Source: Alentia gelatinosa (Eukaryota > Annelida > Polychaeta > Phyllodocida > Polynoidae). Taken from it: a stretch of 64,000 bases of DNA. Shown in pieces: positions 52,500 through 64,000 of this stretch. The position numbers were made by a program, and so were the translations under genes. The stretch's first letter is position 1, and every line of letters starts with the position of its first letter. Below the pieces are notes generated by a model, which did no database searches, was not told where the DNA came from, and saw only the letters and a list, made by a program, of their open reading frames with translations. Where the stretch lies: the NCBI GenBank assembly GCA_950022655.1, contig OX465584.1, forward strand, positions 31,066,988 through 31,130,987, given 5' to 3'.

Positions 52500-52984
52500 A
52501 AAAGGACAGCTGCAATGGGTTTGGCAAACGCTACCTGACGAACGACGCCGTCTGGTGACAGTCGGCCGTACCAAAGGCTATCTGCCCACCGACTGGTACA
52601 CTGGCTAATCTAACCGACTGGCGCCCCCGCCTCAGACTTAAGGCTCTAGTGAGTACGTCCTGTCACAGAGTAGAAAGATCCCTCTCTATCCTGTGATCCC
52701 GTTTTCGCCAGCGCCAGGGCGCTCTCAAACCTGTAGATGGCGCGTAGATCCCCACGCTGTGCCCTGAATCTTGGTCTGGAAAAGTGGACTTTCCCTTCGT
52801 GCACTCTAGCGGATAACCGGGAAACGAGGGCGTCGGTTCGTCCATTTTGTAAGTACACGTAGTCGAGGGAGGCCGGGGGACCAACCGAAAAAGGCCGACT
52901 GAACAGCAGAAATCACCACAGCCGTCACGCCTATCCAAGTGTTGTGGCTGTGTCTGTCAAACATCGTATTCAAAGGTTTCCAAG
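52500..52984 (+). promoter_or_regulatory. GC/CpG-enriched promoter-proximal region and 5' UTR of ACAA2
   Basis: About 480 bp before the ATG at 52985 is richer in GC and CpG than everything around it and lacks a TATA box at an obvious position. This is typical of a housekeeping promoter. The transcription start site is not determinable from sequence. ORFs on the minus strand here are composition artefacts. Confidence 0.45.
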
Positions 52985-53000
52985 ATGGTTATAGCAAGAG
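52985..53000 (+). CDS. ACAA2: ACAA2 exon 1 (start codon exon)
   Basis: ATG at 52985 (AAGATGG context) begins MVIAR; the donor AGAG|GTAAGT at 53000 leaves phase 1. Joined to exon 2 it gives [20 protein letters not shown], the expected length before the conserved [13 protein letters not shown] short ATG exon followed by a long first intron is plausible. The exon is too short to prove by itself. Confidence 0.75.
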
Positions 53001-56000
53001 GTAAGTTATAACTAAAACAATATCGGTTTAATTTAAAGTTAGCAATTGTAATGTTGTACCGGGCACTGTTGATAAAGTTACAGAGTAGAACATAAAATGT
53101 AGATATGTACGAGTACCCGTAGAGTGCCAGTGTTGAGCAGTCGACTTTGACTTTGACCGTAGATCCTTTCTCGGCGACTTCAGTTCAGTGGAAACTTTGC
53201 TTATATAGAACTGCAGTACAATGTACTGTAAACCACACATAGCATTATTTCGCACAGGGACATTTACTTTTGTATGTTTATTGAGAGTGACATTGAGACT
53301 AGTAGGCCCTATCTGGCATTGTGGCAATGGGTATCGGCACCGCGGAGAAACCAGCCCGGTGGTGAACCCGGCACCCCTCAGTCCAAGAGGCTCGGATTGT
53401 TTTGCAGACAGTCAGAGTGCACACCCATAGAGCTCTTGGCATACTGGTCAACCAGGTTGGTACATCTCAGACCAGCAGGCGTTTTGCATATAAATACAAT
53501 CTTTCTGATTTTGTGGTAGACAGCTTCCTGAGGTAAAATGCAGTAAATGGCAGTGATTTCCTACCTTTGTATTAGTTCTAAATAATACCGGTACTTATTA
53601 ATAATAATAGAACAGCCAATGATTGTAAAACCTATGTCAATGCATTCTGCAGTTGGAAGAATTTACAAGAAGTTGATATCAATTGTGCATCTATGATTTC
53701 ACACAGGGGTTTGCCAGGAACCAGTTTATCAAATATGGCCGACATGAGTTGGAAGTGGTGAAATGTGGTGAAATGAGTTGTACAAAAAGGCTCCAAAAAG
53801 TGACATAGAAGAACAAAACAGGACTTTCTACAGGGTCGTCAGAACGTTTTGAAAGTGGGGGGCGAACTGAAAATTTGCTGACTTTTTTCGCAGTATGAAG
53901 TCAGACTTCAAGATTTGCCTGTTCCAGTGAATTTACTGTGAATCTGCTAAAAGTCTGTGAAAAGTCAGCTCTTAGTCATCATTGCATGCTAAAAAGTCCG
54001 ACTTTGACTTTTTGCTCACGGTGAAAAGTCAGGGCTTAGCCATCATTGCATGCTAAAAAGTCAGACTTTGACACTTTTCCACGGTGAAAAGCCAGGGCTT
54101 AGCCATCATTGCACGCTAAAAAGTCAGACTTTGACATTTTCCCATGGTGAACAGTCAGGGCTTAGCCATCATTGCACACTCAAAAGTCAGATTTTGACAC
54201 TTTTCCATGGTGAAAAGTCAGGGCTTAGCCATCATTGCATGCTAAAAAGTCAGATTTTGACACTTTTCCATGGTGAAAAGTCGGGGCTTAGCCATCATTG
54301 CACGCTAAAATGTCAGACTTTGACACTTTTCCACAGTGAAAAGTCAGGGCTTAGCCAGACTTTGACATTTTTCGTCAATACAGCGTCAATCTGGCCTGTA
54401 GCAGGCAATGATCTGGTGGAACACCTCGGCAGCTGTTTGCACCGTCGGCTCCTAGTCGCTGGCTGCTGGTTGAGGAGCGCCTGGGGTTTGTGGAGCCTTG
54501 GCTGGGGCTGCGGGCCACCGGCTGAGGCAAATAATCATTTTGGTAGCTCTTCCACAACCCAGGGTGTGCCCCAGCATCATAGATGACCTCAAACTAGCTG
54601 AAATATTTCCAAATTCTTGCCAGCCTGGCGTCAAAGCTCACAGCCAGCAAAAACTGATTTATTACCATTAGAATTTGCTAGCTCTTTGCCACGGCCAGTC
54701 AGTAGGTTTTATGAGGGCACAGCTCTTGTGTTGACTGCTCCTGGCCTATACCGCAATGAACGCAGTCAACATGAATGGGCGACACCTGCTCCACACTAAC
54801 CTGCAAGTAGAGACAGAAGATTATGAGAGTTTTAGTAGATTGGCCAGAATTTTAGCACCAGATTGGGCTATACACATACATAACATCAACGGCTATCTTT
54901 ATTTACCTTCATTGCTTGGTTATCCGCAGTATTCAGCAGAAAATTGGAGAGCTGTAGTTGATGCATACAAATCCCAAGATGGTGGAAATTGCCTCGTTAT
55001 GCGGAACCGCATTCGACGTGCCCCCTATTGAATGAACTGGGTACTCGCTTAGCATGTAAGTGTGCCCAACATCGACCAGACTGTGCCATAGTCTGGTCAC
55101 CAATGCTGCATCTGTCAGGAGCCTGGTGTTGGTGTACAGGCACTGTGTGGTCGTCGACCGGCTAGAATAGGTGGGTTGGTGGCCAGGACCTCAGCTAAGA
55201 GGACAGTCTAGCATCTAAAGAACGTCTACTTGGTGAAACACCCACTTTACACAGTGATAAGAAAAGGGAATATGTAATATATATTCTTATCTTAATGAAA
55301 AGAAGACAAACAGCCATACACAGATATACATTCACTTCTGTGTAATTCACATGATATATACGTCCTCTTGGTTACAGCTGTATTCACAATATATCAGTTC
55401 TCCTGATACTCCTTTCAGTAATTGTTGAATGTCTCCTTAACTTGTGGATACCGATAGAGATGATCCATAAAGGCAAGGGTCCACTGCTCCTGACACACTC
55501 CGACAAGGCTTACAACACTCTGACACAGTATATCTGTGTTGGAAGGGTTCTGTCCTTGGTTCGATTTATAAAAATGCATGTGTGTATGTGGGGGGAGGGT
55601 ACATATCTTACACATAGTACAAAATGCTCTCGAGACACTCCGACACCAACTGTTCCCTGTTTTCTCCAGTGCAGGGATTATGATACAAGCTGGCGTCCTA
55701 TGGTGTTCCAGCCTCCTTACTGTAGTGATGGTAATGCTCAGTAGTCTTGGAGATGTTGAAGCCTTGGTGTTTGGGTGAAGAGTGACTGCTGTGTACACAT
55801 CTGGCTGCCTTTATACTTTCATGTGGGGTCAGGGTAGACAAAGACGGGATGGTTCAAATGTAAGGGGTGGCAGTCCAAACAATTGGGCCTTAACCACTAT
55901 CTGGAGCGCCCACCTGTTATTAGGAATCACCCTGTGTCAATCTCAATACTATATCACAAAGAGGTGGAGTATTGTGATTAGAGTGGTTTGAGGGCTCCAC

Positions 56001-59000
56001 ACATGTCAAGGATCCAGTATTCCTGGGCAGACTACCAAAATAGTACAAATCGAAAAAGGGCATCTATTTCAGTATTTGTTTATATTGATAACAGTCGAAA
56101 CGTCGTTTCTGAAATAAATGCTACTACATTATCCCCTTGACTGTTTTAGTGGTTGTATTATCATCTCTAACTTATCTTTATTTATACTATCATCCATGAT
56201 AAGGCAAGGAACCACCTTTAAGTGTCTAGGGATCTTATAAACCAGTAAATCTGTGGTGGAACTCTCATGGTCGTAGAAAGGAGAAAATCTGCGGTGCCTT
56301 GGCTATGGATTCGAACTGAGTCATTATATTTTCTTCTCTTTTCTTCTCATTATCTCCCGATAAAGAAGCTGTAGGATGGATTGATGTTTGGTAGTACGTA
56401 ACCTGTAATTAGATCACAGATGTCTGATTATAGGGAGATGTCCTACAACGACAGTGTCGCACCAGGTAGCACAATTATAAGCTGGGGTACCTAGTTACTG
56501 GCTAATAATTAGAAAATTAGATGCGATATCATATTGCTATATGTATATCCATACAACTCTGAGGCTGCATTATCAGTCTGAAACAATGCTTAATAAAGTT
56601 AAGGTAAATATGACCAGGTATTCTGAAATGCACACAGATTCATGAATTTAGCACACTTATAGAAACGAATGTGGGGAATAAGACTTTGGAATGAATGTGT
56701 CATTGAATGAATGTTTGTAAGATGCCTCTTCAAACATCAGCAAAACTCATGAACATTAAATGCATGTTTAAGAAAGCCTGTGGGATATGAATTTGCATCG
56801 TGTGTGGATAGATTTACTTTGTGGACAGACACTAAGTGCATGTGTTGTGTTTCTACCAGCTGTGAAGGATGTTTTTGTGGTGGCTGCAAAGCGAACCCCG
56901 TTCGGGACGTTCGGCGGACGGCTGGCCAACCAATCCGTGACAGACATGCAGGAAGTAGCTTCACGAGCAGCCATGGAGGCTGGCAATGTCAAACCAGAGA
57001 TGATCGATTCAGTCATCATGGGCAACATATTCCATGTGAGTGTCAGAGTGAAAACACGCCGTCAGTCATCAAGGATGCCCTTTTTGTGTGTTCCTGTTGA
57101 CCTATCCTGTTTGTAGCATGTACATGTATGCTAATAATTATCCGTGATAATGTATTATCCTACCCCTAATAAAAAACGCCATAGGTGTAACATTGACCCA
57201 ATGTATTTGACACAGCGTTGGATAAAGTGTTATTTATGCACCGAGGTGAATAAAAAAACGGACCAATCAGGGACGAGATAACGAAAGTAGATCCGGCAGC
57301 ATTGATAACTACTAACGTGGATAATTATAAATGTTCTCTGTATATCGGTGAGATGGGGTAGGATAAATACGAAACCAAACTCGAGTTAGCTTTCTCAATG
57401 TTTATACCACTCTGGTCAGGTCTGCTACACACTACACTCGGCTAACGCCTCGTGTAGTAATACACAACCTGCCCATCGTGGCATAAACATTGACAAGGCT
57501 AACTCTCGTTTGGTTTCTACTAATTATCCGTGGTTGTATTCTTTAGAAGTCTCCAAAATGGCATGCATGGAGAATTCTAAGCCAGTTCCCATTCATTTAT
57601 TAATAAACATATTGTATGAGAACGTGTCTCCAGAATTGTAATATTTAGCTTTAGCACATGAAATGAGATTAATGTCAAATGTTGCTACTGAGTAAGCTGA
57701 AGGTAGGCTAACCCAAAATTAAAGACAATTGTTTTGATAGGAATTAAATGTTTATTATTGGTACACATGTATGGATGTATAATTAATAGCTCATATAAAT
57801 TGTATTCTAACTGCCAGATTTCAATTTTACTTATTTAATCGCAGGCGACCAAAGATGGTGCCTATTTGCCACGTCACGTCATGCTCAGACTGGGCATCCC
57901 ACTCGCCACCAACGCCTACGCCGTGAACAGGATGTGCGGGTCTGGATTTCAATCAGTGGTCAACGCCTGTCAGGTAGATCGCACTATCTGTAGCAACACT
58001 AAACGATCACCATTGTAGAGCGAGCGAAGAATTGCCGTGATACATGCGGTTCCATTTTCTTGTAATAACTTGAAACGTGATACTCTGCATATGAATATCT
58101 TTTTTCTGTGTTTGACCTTTTCTATACACGATAAAAATGTTAGTTGATAGAGATGTGTATAGGAAAAAAAGCTAATTGAAAGATGCCAGGTTTCATCTAC
58201 ATTCTACACATTTTCAGCCATATGGTCTACATAATATTCCATATAGGTTCGAACTATTAGTTTGATATCAAGATAAGTTTTTAGTGTCAACTTTTTCTGA
58301 TCATTTTTTTGTCATCATATTTTGTATATATATTGTAATTATCAGCTCAGTACGATCAAATACTTTCTGCTCTGGGCGGATAGAGAAATTTGCGAGTCGC
58401 CAGGAACAATTACATTTCAAACAAGAAAGCTCTATCGAAACCAATCATAACTCTCTTAGATTTTATATATGATATACCAATAAATGCTCTCTGTAAAATG
58501 TATTTAATAACTCAGGAATTGGGCGTCGGTGACAGTGAGGTGGTGATGACTGGTGGGTCGGAGAACATGAGTCTCTCTCCGTATGCCCTGAGAGGAGTCC
58601 GTCACGGCAGCACTAAACTTGGACAAGACCTCCTGGTACGTACTCTACACATGCTAAATTCCCTTTAGAATAACCCTAAAACACCGCTGTTTTAAAAAAA
58701 ACATATTCTCTCACTAAAAAGTCAAATATGAAGGATACACAAACTAAATATGCAATAGAATCTTGCCCTTGTTTAAAAAAGTTATTTGAATGCTGAGGAG
58801 AAAGTGCTTTAGTTTGTAATAATATACTGATGTTGTTTGGTGTCCAACAGCTAATAATCCTACACAGTGATGACAACTATTATCTGAATGAAAATTGTGA
58901 TTATATGATGTGCAACCAGTAATGAGGTAATTCAGTCTTTTATTCTTAGGTAAGTTATATTCCAAGCCCAGTCATGTGTCTAAACAATGTAAATCATATG

Positions 59001-62000
59001 AATTTCGGACTTGTAACATGTCTAAAGTGCACCAAATGATCAACAGCTGGAAGATACGCTCTGGCAAGGGTTGATTGACCAGCACATTAAAACGCCGATG
59101 GGTATGACAGCGGAGAACCTGGCCGTTAAGTACAACCTCACCCGCCAGGAATGTGACGTGTTCGCCGCGCGCTCTCAGGCCAACTGGAAGGCAGGTGAGT
59201 CCACACTGACCGTGTCCTCACTCTCACATATAGACAACTCTTTAAACCATTCGGAAGGAGAGATAGTACTTCACACAAATCTCTTCTCTGTAATATTCTA
59301 CTTACGTATAGATGGATTTCTTAACAGAATGATCCAAAGCAGACACATGTACAGGAAGACGCTCAAATCATTTTCACTTCCCTGCAGAAAATATTGCCTG
59401 TTCTGTTATGCTATTACTTTGACAAATTAACGTGTGCCAATTCAAATGTTCCGTCAATTTTAATGAAGGGATCTCAATAGCATAGGCATATTTCAATCAA
59501 ACACACAAGAGAGGGTTAATATATACTTTGATATGAATCCTTCTCATACCATGTCTATGTGGTGTGGGAAGTAAAAGAACTCTCACCTCGGTAAATGTGT
59601 AGGGGTGAGATTTCTACCTGAATTCATCACATAGATTTGATCACCACCCTAGTGGTGTAAAAGAACCTTAAGAAAGTCTAGAAAGGACCTATAATGGTTG
59701 ACTGGACGTAAAATCAAACCAAACAAACAAAACAACTTGGATATGCCATGTGGTTATTGTTAAAAACGCGAACGAAGCCAGCAGAAAACTGGCCTACGAA
59801 CATCCTTGACATTGGCTTACTACAGAGATATTCTAAGCACGTCCTGCAAATCTTGATATTGGAAGCCAGTATGTGGAATTAGATCATCGACAATGATAAA
59901 ATATTCTAACATGTTTGATAAGGCATCACAATGTCCTACGATAAATAGTGTAGTCGGTGCTCAGATATGGAGCTTCTGAACCTGTGTGAACTGAAAGCCT
60001 TATCTCTGGCAGGATGGGCAAAGCCAAAGTCTAGACTTACATCATTGAGTGGCCCTGGTTTTCCGAGTTGCAAGTGTGACGTAACTTTTGACGTAGTTGT
60101 GATTGTTTCACATTTATGTCTAGACTGTGTAGCATTGTGCATTTATCATTATAAATCTTATGCGTTGTTAGTAGCTAAATCTGGCACTTATTTTGAAGAT
60201 AAAAAACCGAAAATGTTTGAATGCTGAATTCCGAAAACGTCGGCTAGACAATACAATAGTCTACATGGGACCTTTAAAGCGTTTTCTAGTCTTATAGTTT
60301 CCTTTAGAAGTTTGGGAGTTCATCTGTTTTATCATACACATTATTTTCCAAAGCCCTTATTCTTTGTAAGTGTCCTCCTCCCGGTCAGTCATTAAAATAT
60401 CTCTTTCCCAAAAAAAACATGCCAATATTGGCCTGTTGCTTTTTCCTTTCTCTATTTCACTGCCGCTTTAGATAAATTGATTAAATAGAACTCTTTAATC
60501 TTCCATCTCAGCCAATGATGCTGGGTACTTCAAGGAGGAGATGGCGCCAATGACGCTGAAATCAAAAAAAGGTAAGTAACAGATTTATTTCTCATCATTT
60601 TATGTAAGGATTCGCTACTGATTGTATCCATATATAAGTAAGTAAATAAAACAATGAATACTGGTCTAATCTATCTGCATTGATCCATCTGCTTTATGAT
60701 CGATAGAGATCGCAATTATATTGTACTCAGGAGTTCCGGTACAGATATACATTGTTGTCTTTTTATTTTGGTTGTGCCAGATGTGTATCTCGCCACTTCT
60801 CATATTGTAGACATACATTGTAGTTGCTGGACAAAGTTGAATTAGCATAGGTATTTGCATTATTACTTTACGATGTATTTTCACGAAATACCCTGGTTTA
60901 TATGGAGTGGTTTAGGTCTATCTCTAACAACAGCCGGAAAATACACATTCTGCTAATTTTCCTATCTATGATTTTCATTTTTTTAAGAATTGCTGAGTTT
61001 GTGGTAATATAGGTTTGCTGACTTTCTTGAGGAACTATTGCGTCTTTCTGACCTCTAACCTGTTTGTCCTTTGTTTGACCTCTATTTAACCTCTAGGCCC
61101 GCAGGTCATGGATACTGATGAGCATCCTCGTGTGGTTACCGCGGAGCAGCTTGCCAAACTGCCCCCCGTCTTCAAGAAGGACGGCACGGTCACAGCCGCC
61201 AACGCGTCGGTCAGTCTCTAACTATGTGTGCTGGGTACTTGTGAAAAATACTGATAGAGGGGCAAGATTCATTGGTCACCGAACAAGGGACAACTTGCTG
61301 TCCTAAGCTTATCAGCACGTGGTATACAGACACCAGTGTGTGATGGAGTATACAACATCTGATTTAATGTGGAGGTGGAAGGAGGGCGGTTGCTGTGGAG
61401 AGGGTGATTTTACCGTCTGCCCTGCTGACCGCTGCTAACGGTAAACGTTAGTTGATTAGAGGGGAAAAAACAATTTGACAGAAACAAAAAGATATCTAGA
61501 ATTATCCATGCCATCAAAATGTTTCAGCTAAATAATTAACAATGAACCCTAACATATATTATCTAAAACATATCTCATCTATATTGAATACTCAGAATGT
61601 ACTTGACCGTAGATTCTTTCCCCAGGTTAGGAATTTATTTAAGGGAAAAATTCCACAGAACGTAGTGCCTGGGATCAAAATGATGTTTTGTGATTAACAA
61701 GGAAACTAAATCTGCATTTTCTCTGCACGTAGGGCATCTGTGACGGTGCCGGCTGTGTCATCGTGGCGACTGAGGAGGGTATGAAGAAGAACAACTTGAC
61801 CCCACTGGCCCGTATTGCTGGATATGGCATCGCTGGTGAGTAGCTCGTTCCTCTGATGCGGTGGCGCCATCTGGTATATAACCAAGAGCCGAACGATTTA
61901 GTTCCGCTCCTCAACACTAAGATCGCGCAAGTGTGTAGAGACGCGTGGCCACGATCAGTCTGTGTAGGGAGAACTGGTTATTTCTATGTAGAGCTTTTAT

Positions 62001-64000
62001 ACGGTGTCTCTCATACAGCCATATCAGATCCTCTACAATATTATGATGAGACAATGGTAATCTCATACCGCCAGTGTGATTTTCTTATCTTAGGGATAGT
62101 AGCCAAACAATATTGAATAATAGTTTTATTCAAACTGTAATTAAAATACGGTTCAATGGCTATTTGAATTTATTTTTCTCTATTCAGTTGTGGTGAAATA
62201 TGCTACGATAGTGTGTTTTCATTTTAAGCTATTCGAGTTGAGGTAGCTGAGGTACAGTTCACAGGTTCTGTGTGTACTTTTAAAGTGTTCTTCCACTACT
62301 GGATTTATTCCATAAATATATCGTATGAGGAATGGGTCGTTGAATATTTCTTATACAATCCCAGTTATTTATCGTATTGTGACTTGGTTGTTTACAGGGT
62401 GCGATCCAAACATCATGGGTATCGGACCTGTACCAGCCATCCAGGGAATGCTCGCAGCAACGAAACTCAGCCTCAACGACATCGACTTGGTAGAGGTGGG
62501 TTTACACGTTTCAGTTACTTATCGCCTTTTATCTGGAAGTTTATGTATTGTGAGAGATGCCAGTTTTCCACTTTTCCGTGGAAATCCACTTTTCCATATT
62601 CTGTATGTGTATTTGCTTTTCCTTGCGTCAAAGTTTCAAACAAAGATAATATTGATTTAGCCTCATTTACACCAATAAAATGGTGGCTTCAACCTCCCCA
62701 CAAACCCTCAGCTCTATGCCATGGCCGACAAGAATATATTACCCAAGTTTTTCCAGTCTCTCTGGGGCAGAAAAATCTGCGTGAAAAATATTTCCACTTT
62801 TTTCCATGACCCCAACTTACATCCCTGTATTGTGACGTGGTCGAGACTAATGAAAATCGTATAAAGATAGGTCTTTGGTAGTTTGTTATATCTGGTCTCA
62901 TAAAAGGTGATTGGAATCACCATCCGGAATTCAAACTGATATTATGCCAACTCTTCTTGTTAACCGCACTCATATTCTCTAATGTATAACATGTTTTCTT
63001 CATTTTACTGTCGGTATAGGCCTGTAGATACATTTATTAGGTTGTATTTTCTCAGAATCCGTTTCATCTGCCTGCAGTAATATCTATCGGGGCATGTTTC
63101 CTGATAATCCCCCTCGCCTTTCGTTAAGTAATCCTATTGGCATCTAATCAGATCCCGATAACTGTGCTAGTCTTGACGGAGATGACCTTTAGTCTGGGCC
63201 ATGGAGTGGGGTGTACTGGATTCTCCGGAAACCACATTTATCTTATTCCAACCACTGACTTCAATTTCATATGTATTTGTTATACTAATGGGAAATGAAT
63301 TTGTGAAACGACTTTTACATATACATATATTTAAAGAATAACCGGACATAACGTACGTTTGTTAACTTGTACGTCTTAAATAATGATTGATTAATTGAGT
63401 GGTGGGAGGATAGATACGACTTACAACTCACCATAGGTGATCGGGGGTATTACCCTTTGTATTGTTGTTATTTTCATAGCTATGATCGGTGATATGATAT
63501 GGATACTTTGGAAATCGGGCACGTCCTCGTTTACGCATTCATTCATCCGTTCTTTTCCAACAGATTTTGTGATATCAAATTAGGATACCCTAAATAGTAA
63601 CAAACTCGTTCATCCGTCAACGTATTGAACAGGTTAGATGTTAAAACCATTGGCATGTAAATGTTTTTTGTAGAATAAAGTATTAGCTTAGTTCAAAAGT
63701 CGCCCCTACCCTATCGCGACAGGAAGGAAACCTTTGTCGGCCTCCATTCATTTCCTGCCCCTTTCTCAGTAGACAGCCGTTTAAAATGGCCAGGAAGGAG
63801 GTCGCAGTGCGGACAGTAGTCGTCACAGCGGATAGTTACTTTATTTTTACTGGGCAACCGATTCATTTGTCATGTTACACACAGTCCATCATTTTGCCCT
63901 TGAAGACTTACAAACTTGATGTAGCATAAGATAGACATCATATCTTGCCCAACTTCTCATGAATACAATAACATCAAATAACGTAGAGTTAATACAGACA
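52985..64000 (+). CDS. ACAA2: Mitochondrial 3-ketoacyl-CoA thiolase (acetyl-CoA acyltransferase 2), 3' truncated by the window; gene-level span
   Basis: This gene-level model has nine exons in the window: 52985-53000, 56860-57035, 57845-57973, 58516-58635, 59047-59194, 60512-60571, 61097-61209, 61733-61835, 62398-62495. All junctions are GT/AG with matching phases and give 321 codons. The enzyme performs the last step of mitochondrial beta-oxidation, thiolytic cleavage of 3-ketoacyl-CoA to acetyl-CoA and a shortened acyl-CoA. Diagnostic stretches are [16 protein letters not shown] near the N-terminus, [10 protein letters not shown] with the nucleophilic Cys (residue 95 here), [28 protein letters not shown] and GIGPVPAI. 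The frame matches human ACAA2 without gaps as far as I can recall it. The final quarter (NEAFAP His and C-terminal CxG Cys) is not found before 64000. The N-terminus is short, as expected for the non-cleaved import signal of this enzyme. Confidence 0.93.
53001..56859. other. ACAA2 intron 1
   Basis: A 3.9-kb first intron with a 63-bp minisatellite (53950-54370) and a minus-strand stretch of weak protein character at 55415-55760. No supported exon. Confidence 0.5.
53950..54370. repeat. 63-bp minisatellite in ACAA2 intron 1
   Basis: Six to seven tandem units contain GTGAAAAGTCAGGGCTTAGC and CATCATTGCA-CGCTAAAAAG, with GGGCTTAGCC recurring every 63 bp (for example 54032, 54095, 54158, 54221, 54284, 54347). 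Since 63 is divisible by 3, a 178-codon ORF appears by chance. Confidence 0.88.
56860..57035 (+). CDS. ACAA2: ACAA2 exon 2: thiolase N-terminal domain
   Basis: Acceptor TTCTACCAG at 56859 and donor CCAT|GTGAGT at 57035; phase 1 in, 0 out. It encodes [19 protein letters not shown], continues through [13 protein letters not shown] and ends in [12 protein letters not shown]. Strong thiolase-1 N-terminal similarity. Confidence 0.93.
57135..57532. mobile_element. Diverged hairpin element related to the palindrome family
   Basis: It contains TTATCCTACCCCTAATA (57155) and the inverted GGGGTAGGATAAATAC (57355-57370), both shared with the 51749 element. A separate hairpin spans 57381-57508 (GAGTTAGCTT...AAGGCTAACTC). 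The 12-mer TAATTATCCGTG flanks it directly at about 57135 and 57520, which may be a target duplication or element ends. Lies in ACAA2 intron 2. Confidence 0.6.
57845..57973 (+). CDS. ACAA2: ACAA2 exon 3: catalytic Cys exon
   Basis: Acceptor TTAATCGCAG at 57844 and donor TGTCAG|GTAGAT at 57973; 43 codons, phase 0 to 0. [16 protein letters not shown] contains the acyl-accepting cysteine (codon 57935-57937) in the conserved thiolase motif. Confidence 0.95.
58516..58635 (+). CDS. ACAA2: ACAA2 exon 4
   Basis: Acceptor AATAACTCAG at 58515 and donor CTCCTG|GTACGT at 58635; 40 codons, phase 0 to 0. It encodes [20 protein letters not shown], then [20 protein letters not shown]. The GG-S/T-ENMS motif is the thiolase hallmark after the active-site helix. 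Confidence 0.93.
59047..59194 (+). CDS. ACAA2: ACAA2 exon 5: loop-domain start
   Basis: Acceptor ATCAACAG at 59046 and donor GCAG|GTGAGT at 59194; phase 0 in, 1 out. It encodes [20 protein letters not shown], then [17 protein letters not shown] and SQANWKA. It aligns with the ACAA2 loop domain that shapes the acyl-CoA pocket. Confidence 0.93.
59195..60511. other. ACAA2 intron 5, with a possible SINE tail
   Basis: 59600-59735 ends in GACTGGACGTAAAATCAAAC followed by CAAACAAACAAAACAA, which resembles the A-rich tail of SINE/LINE-type retroposons. No head is recognisable. Nothing else in the intron. Confidence 0.35.
60512..60571 (+). CDS. ACAA2: ACAA2 exon 6
   Basis: Acceptor TTCCATCTCAG at 60511 and donor AAAAAG|GTAAGT at 60571; phase 1 in and out. 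It encodes [20 protein letters not shown], equivalent to the NDAGYF-DEMAP segment of ACAA2. Confidence 0.92.
61097..61209 (+). CDS. ACAA2: ACAA2 exon 7
   Basis: The acceptor AACCTCTAG at 61096 opens phase 1. The exon encodes [20 protein letters not shown], then [17 protein letters not shown]. The donor is GCGTCG|GTCAGT at 61209, with an unusual C at +3. Homology (NAS followed by GICDGAG) fixes the boundary exactly. Confidence 0.92.
61733..61835 (+). CDS. ACAA2: ACAA2 exon 8
   Basis: Acceptor TGCACGTAG at 61732 and donor GCTG|GTGAGT at 61835; phase 0 in, 1 out. It encodes [20 protein letters not shown], then [14 protein letters not shown]. The DGAG motif begins the C-terminal thiolase half. 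Confidence 0.93.
62398..62495 (+). CDS. ACAA2: ACAA2 exon 9 (last exon in window)
   Basis: Acceptor TTGTTTACAG at 62397 and donor GTAGAG|GTGGGT at 62495; phase 1 in, 0 out. It encodes [20 protein letters not shown], then [13 protein letters not shown]. The next exon should begin VNEAFAP; I find no such sequence up to 64000. Confidence 0.92.
62496..64000. other. ACAA2 intron 9 (continues beyond the window)
   Basis: AT-rich sequence with no thiolase coding similarity and no recognised element. Confidence 0.55.

Noticed and set aside
54050..54586. 178-codon ORF as a repeat protein gene
   Set aside because: Consists of in-frame 63-bp minisatellite units followed by unrelated intron sequence; no splice context.
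56290..56330. B-box-like GTTCGAATCC on the minus strand
   Set aside because: No A box at the right distance and no cloverleaf; not called as tRNA or SINE.
1..64000. CRISPR array, prokaryotic operon or phage system
   Set aside because: All coding regions are spliced eukaryotic exons, and tandem repeats lack unique spacers.

Overview
This window is eukaryotic nuclear DNA. Short coding segments with GT/AG splice sites lie in long AT-rich introns full of TA microsatellites, inverted-repeat elements and SINE-like fragments. There are no operons, ribosome binding sites or dense gene packing. Exon structure and repeat style suggest an invertebrate, most plausibly a lophotrochozoan such as a mollusc. 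That placement is inference; no rRNA or mitochondrial marker is present. Two protein genes are visible, both on the + strand.

Gene 1 (window start to 48933) is the 3' part of a very large single-pass membrane protein. Twenty exons can be chained with matching intron phases into one open frame of 4,760 codons plus a stop. It begins inside a giant exon of 41-residue repeats rich in Thr and N-glycosylation sequons (1-4944). Four small exons follow, for a membrane-proximal domain with an SEA-like look (5752-13154), then a transmembrane exon (15090-15287). The cytoplasmic tail includes a 5.4-kb low-complexity exon (33827-39223) and eight shorter exons ending at 48933. Short, correctly ordered landmarks in the tail resemble what I remember of the vertebrate KIAA1549/KIAA1549L (UPF0606, DUF3827) family. 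The molecular role of that family is poorly understood.

Gene 2 (52985 to beyond the right edge) is the mitochondrial 3-ketoacyl-CoA thiolase ACAA2 of fatty-acid beta-oxidation. Nine exons (321 codons) are present, including the nucleophilic cysteine. The C-terminal exons with the catalytic His and the second Cys lie outside the window.

Between and within the genes are an almost perfect 639-bp palindrome with related copies, nested inverted repeats at 6.8-7.7 kb, a TA-flanked MITE at 9.8-10.1 kb, two pogo/Tigger-like elements, two tRNA-SINE-like fragments and minisatellites of 63 bp (intronic), 42 bp and 123 bp (both coding).

The most unusual points are the repeat-expanded ectodomain, a run of five consecutive phase 2-2 exons that adds about 2,080 residues to the tail and could be skipped without frame loss, and a cluster of TQT motifs resembling dynein light chain LC8 docking sites. 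The two genes have unrelated functions and appear to be ordinary chromosomal neighbours.
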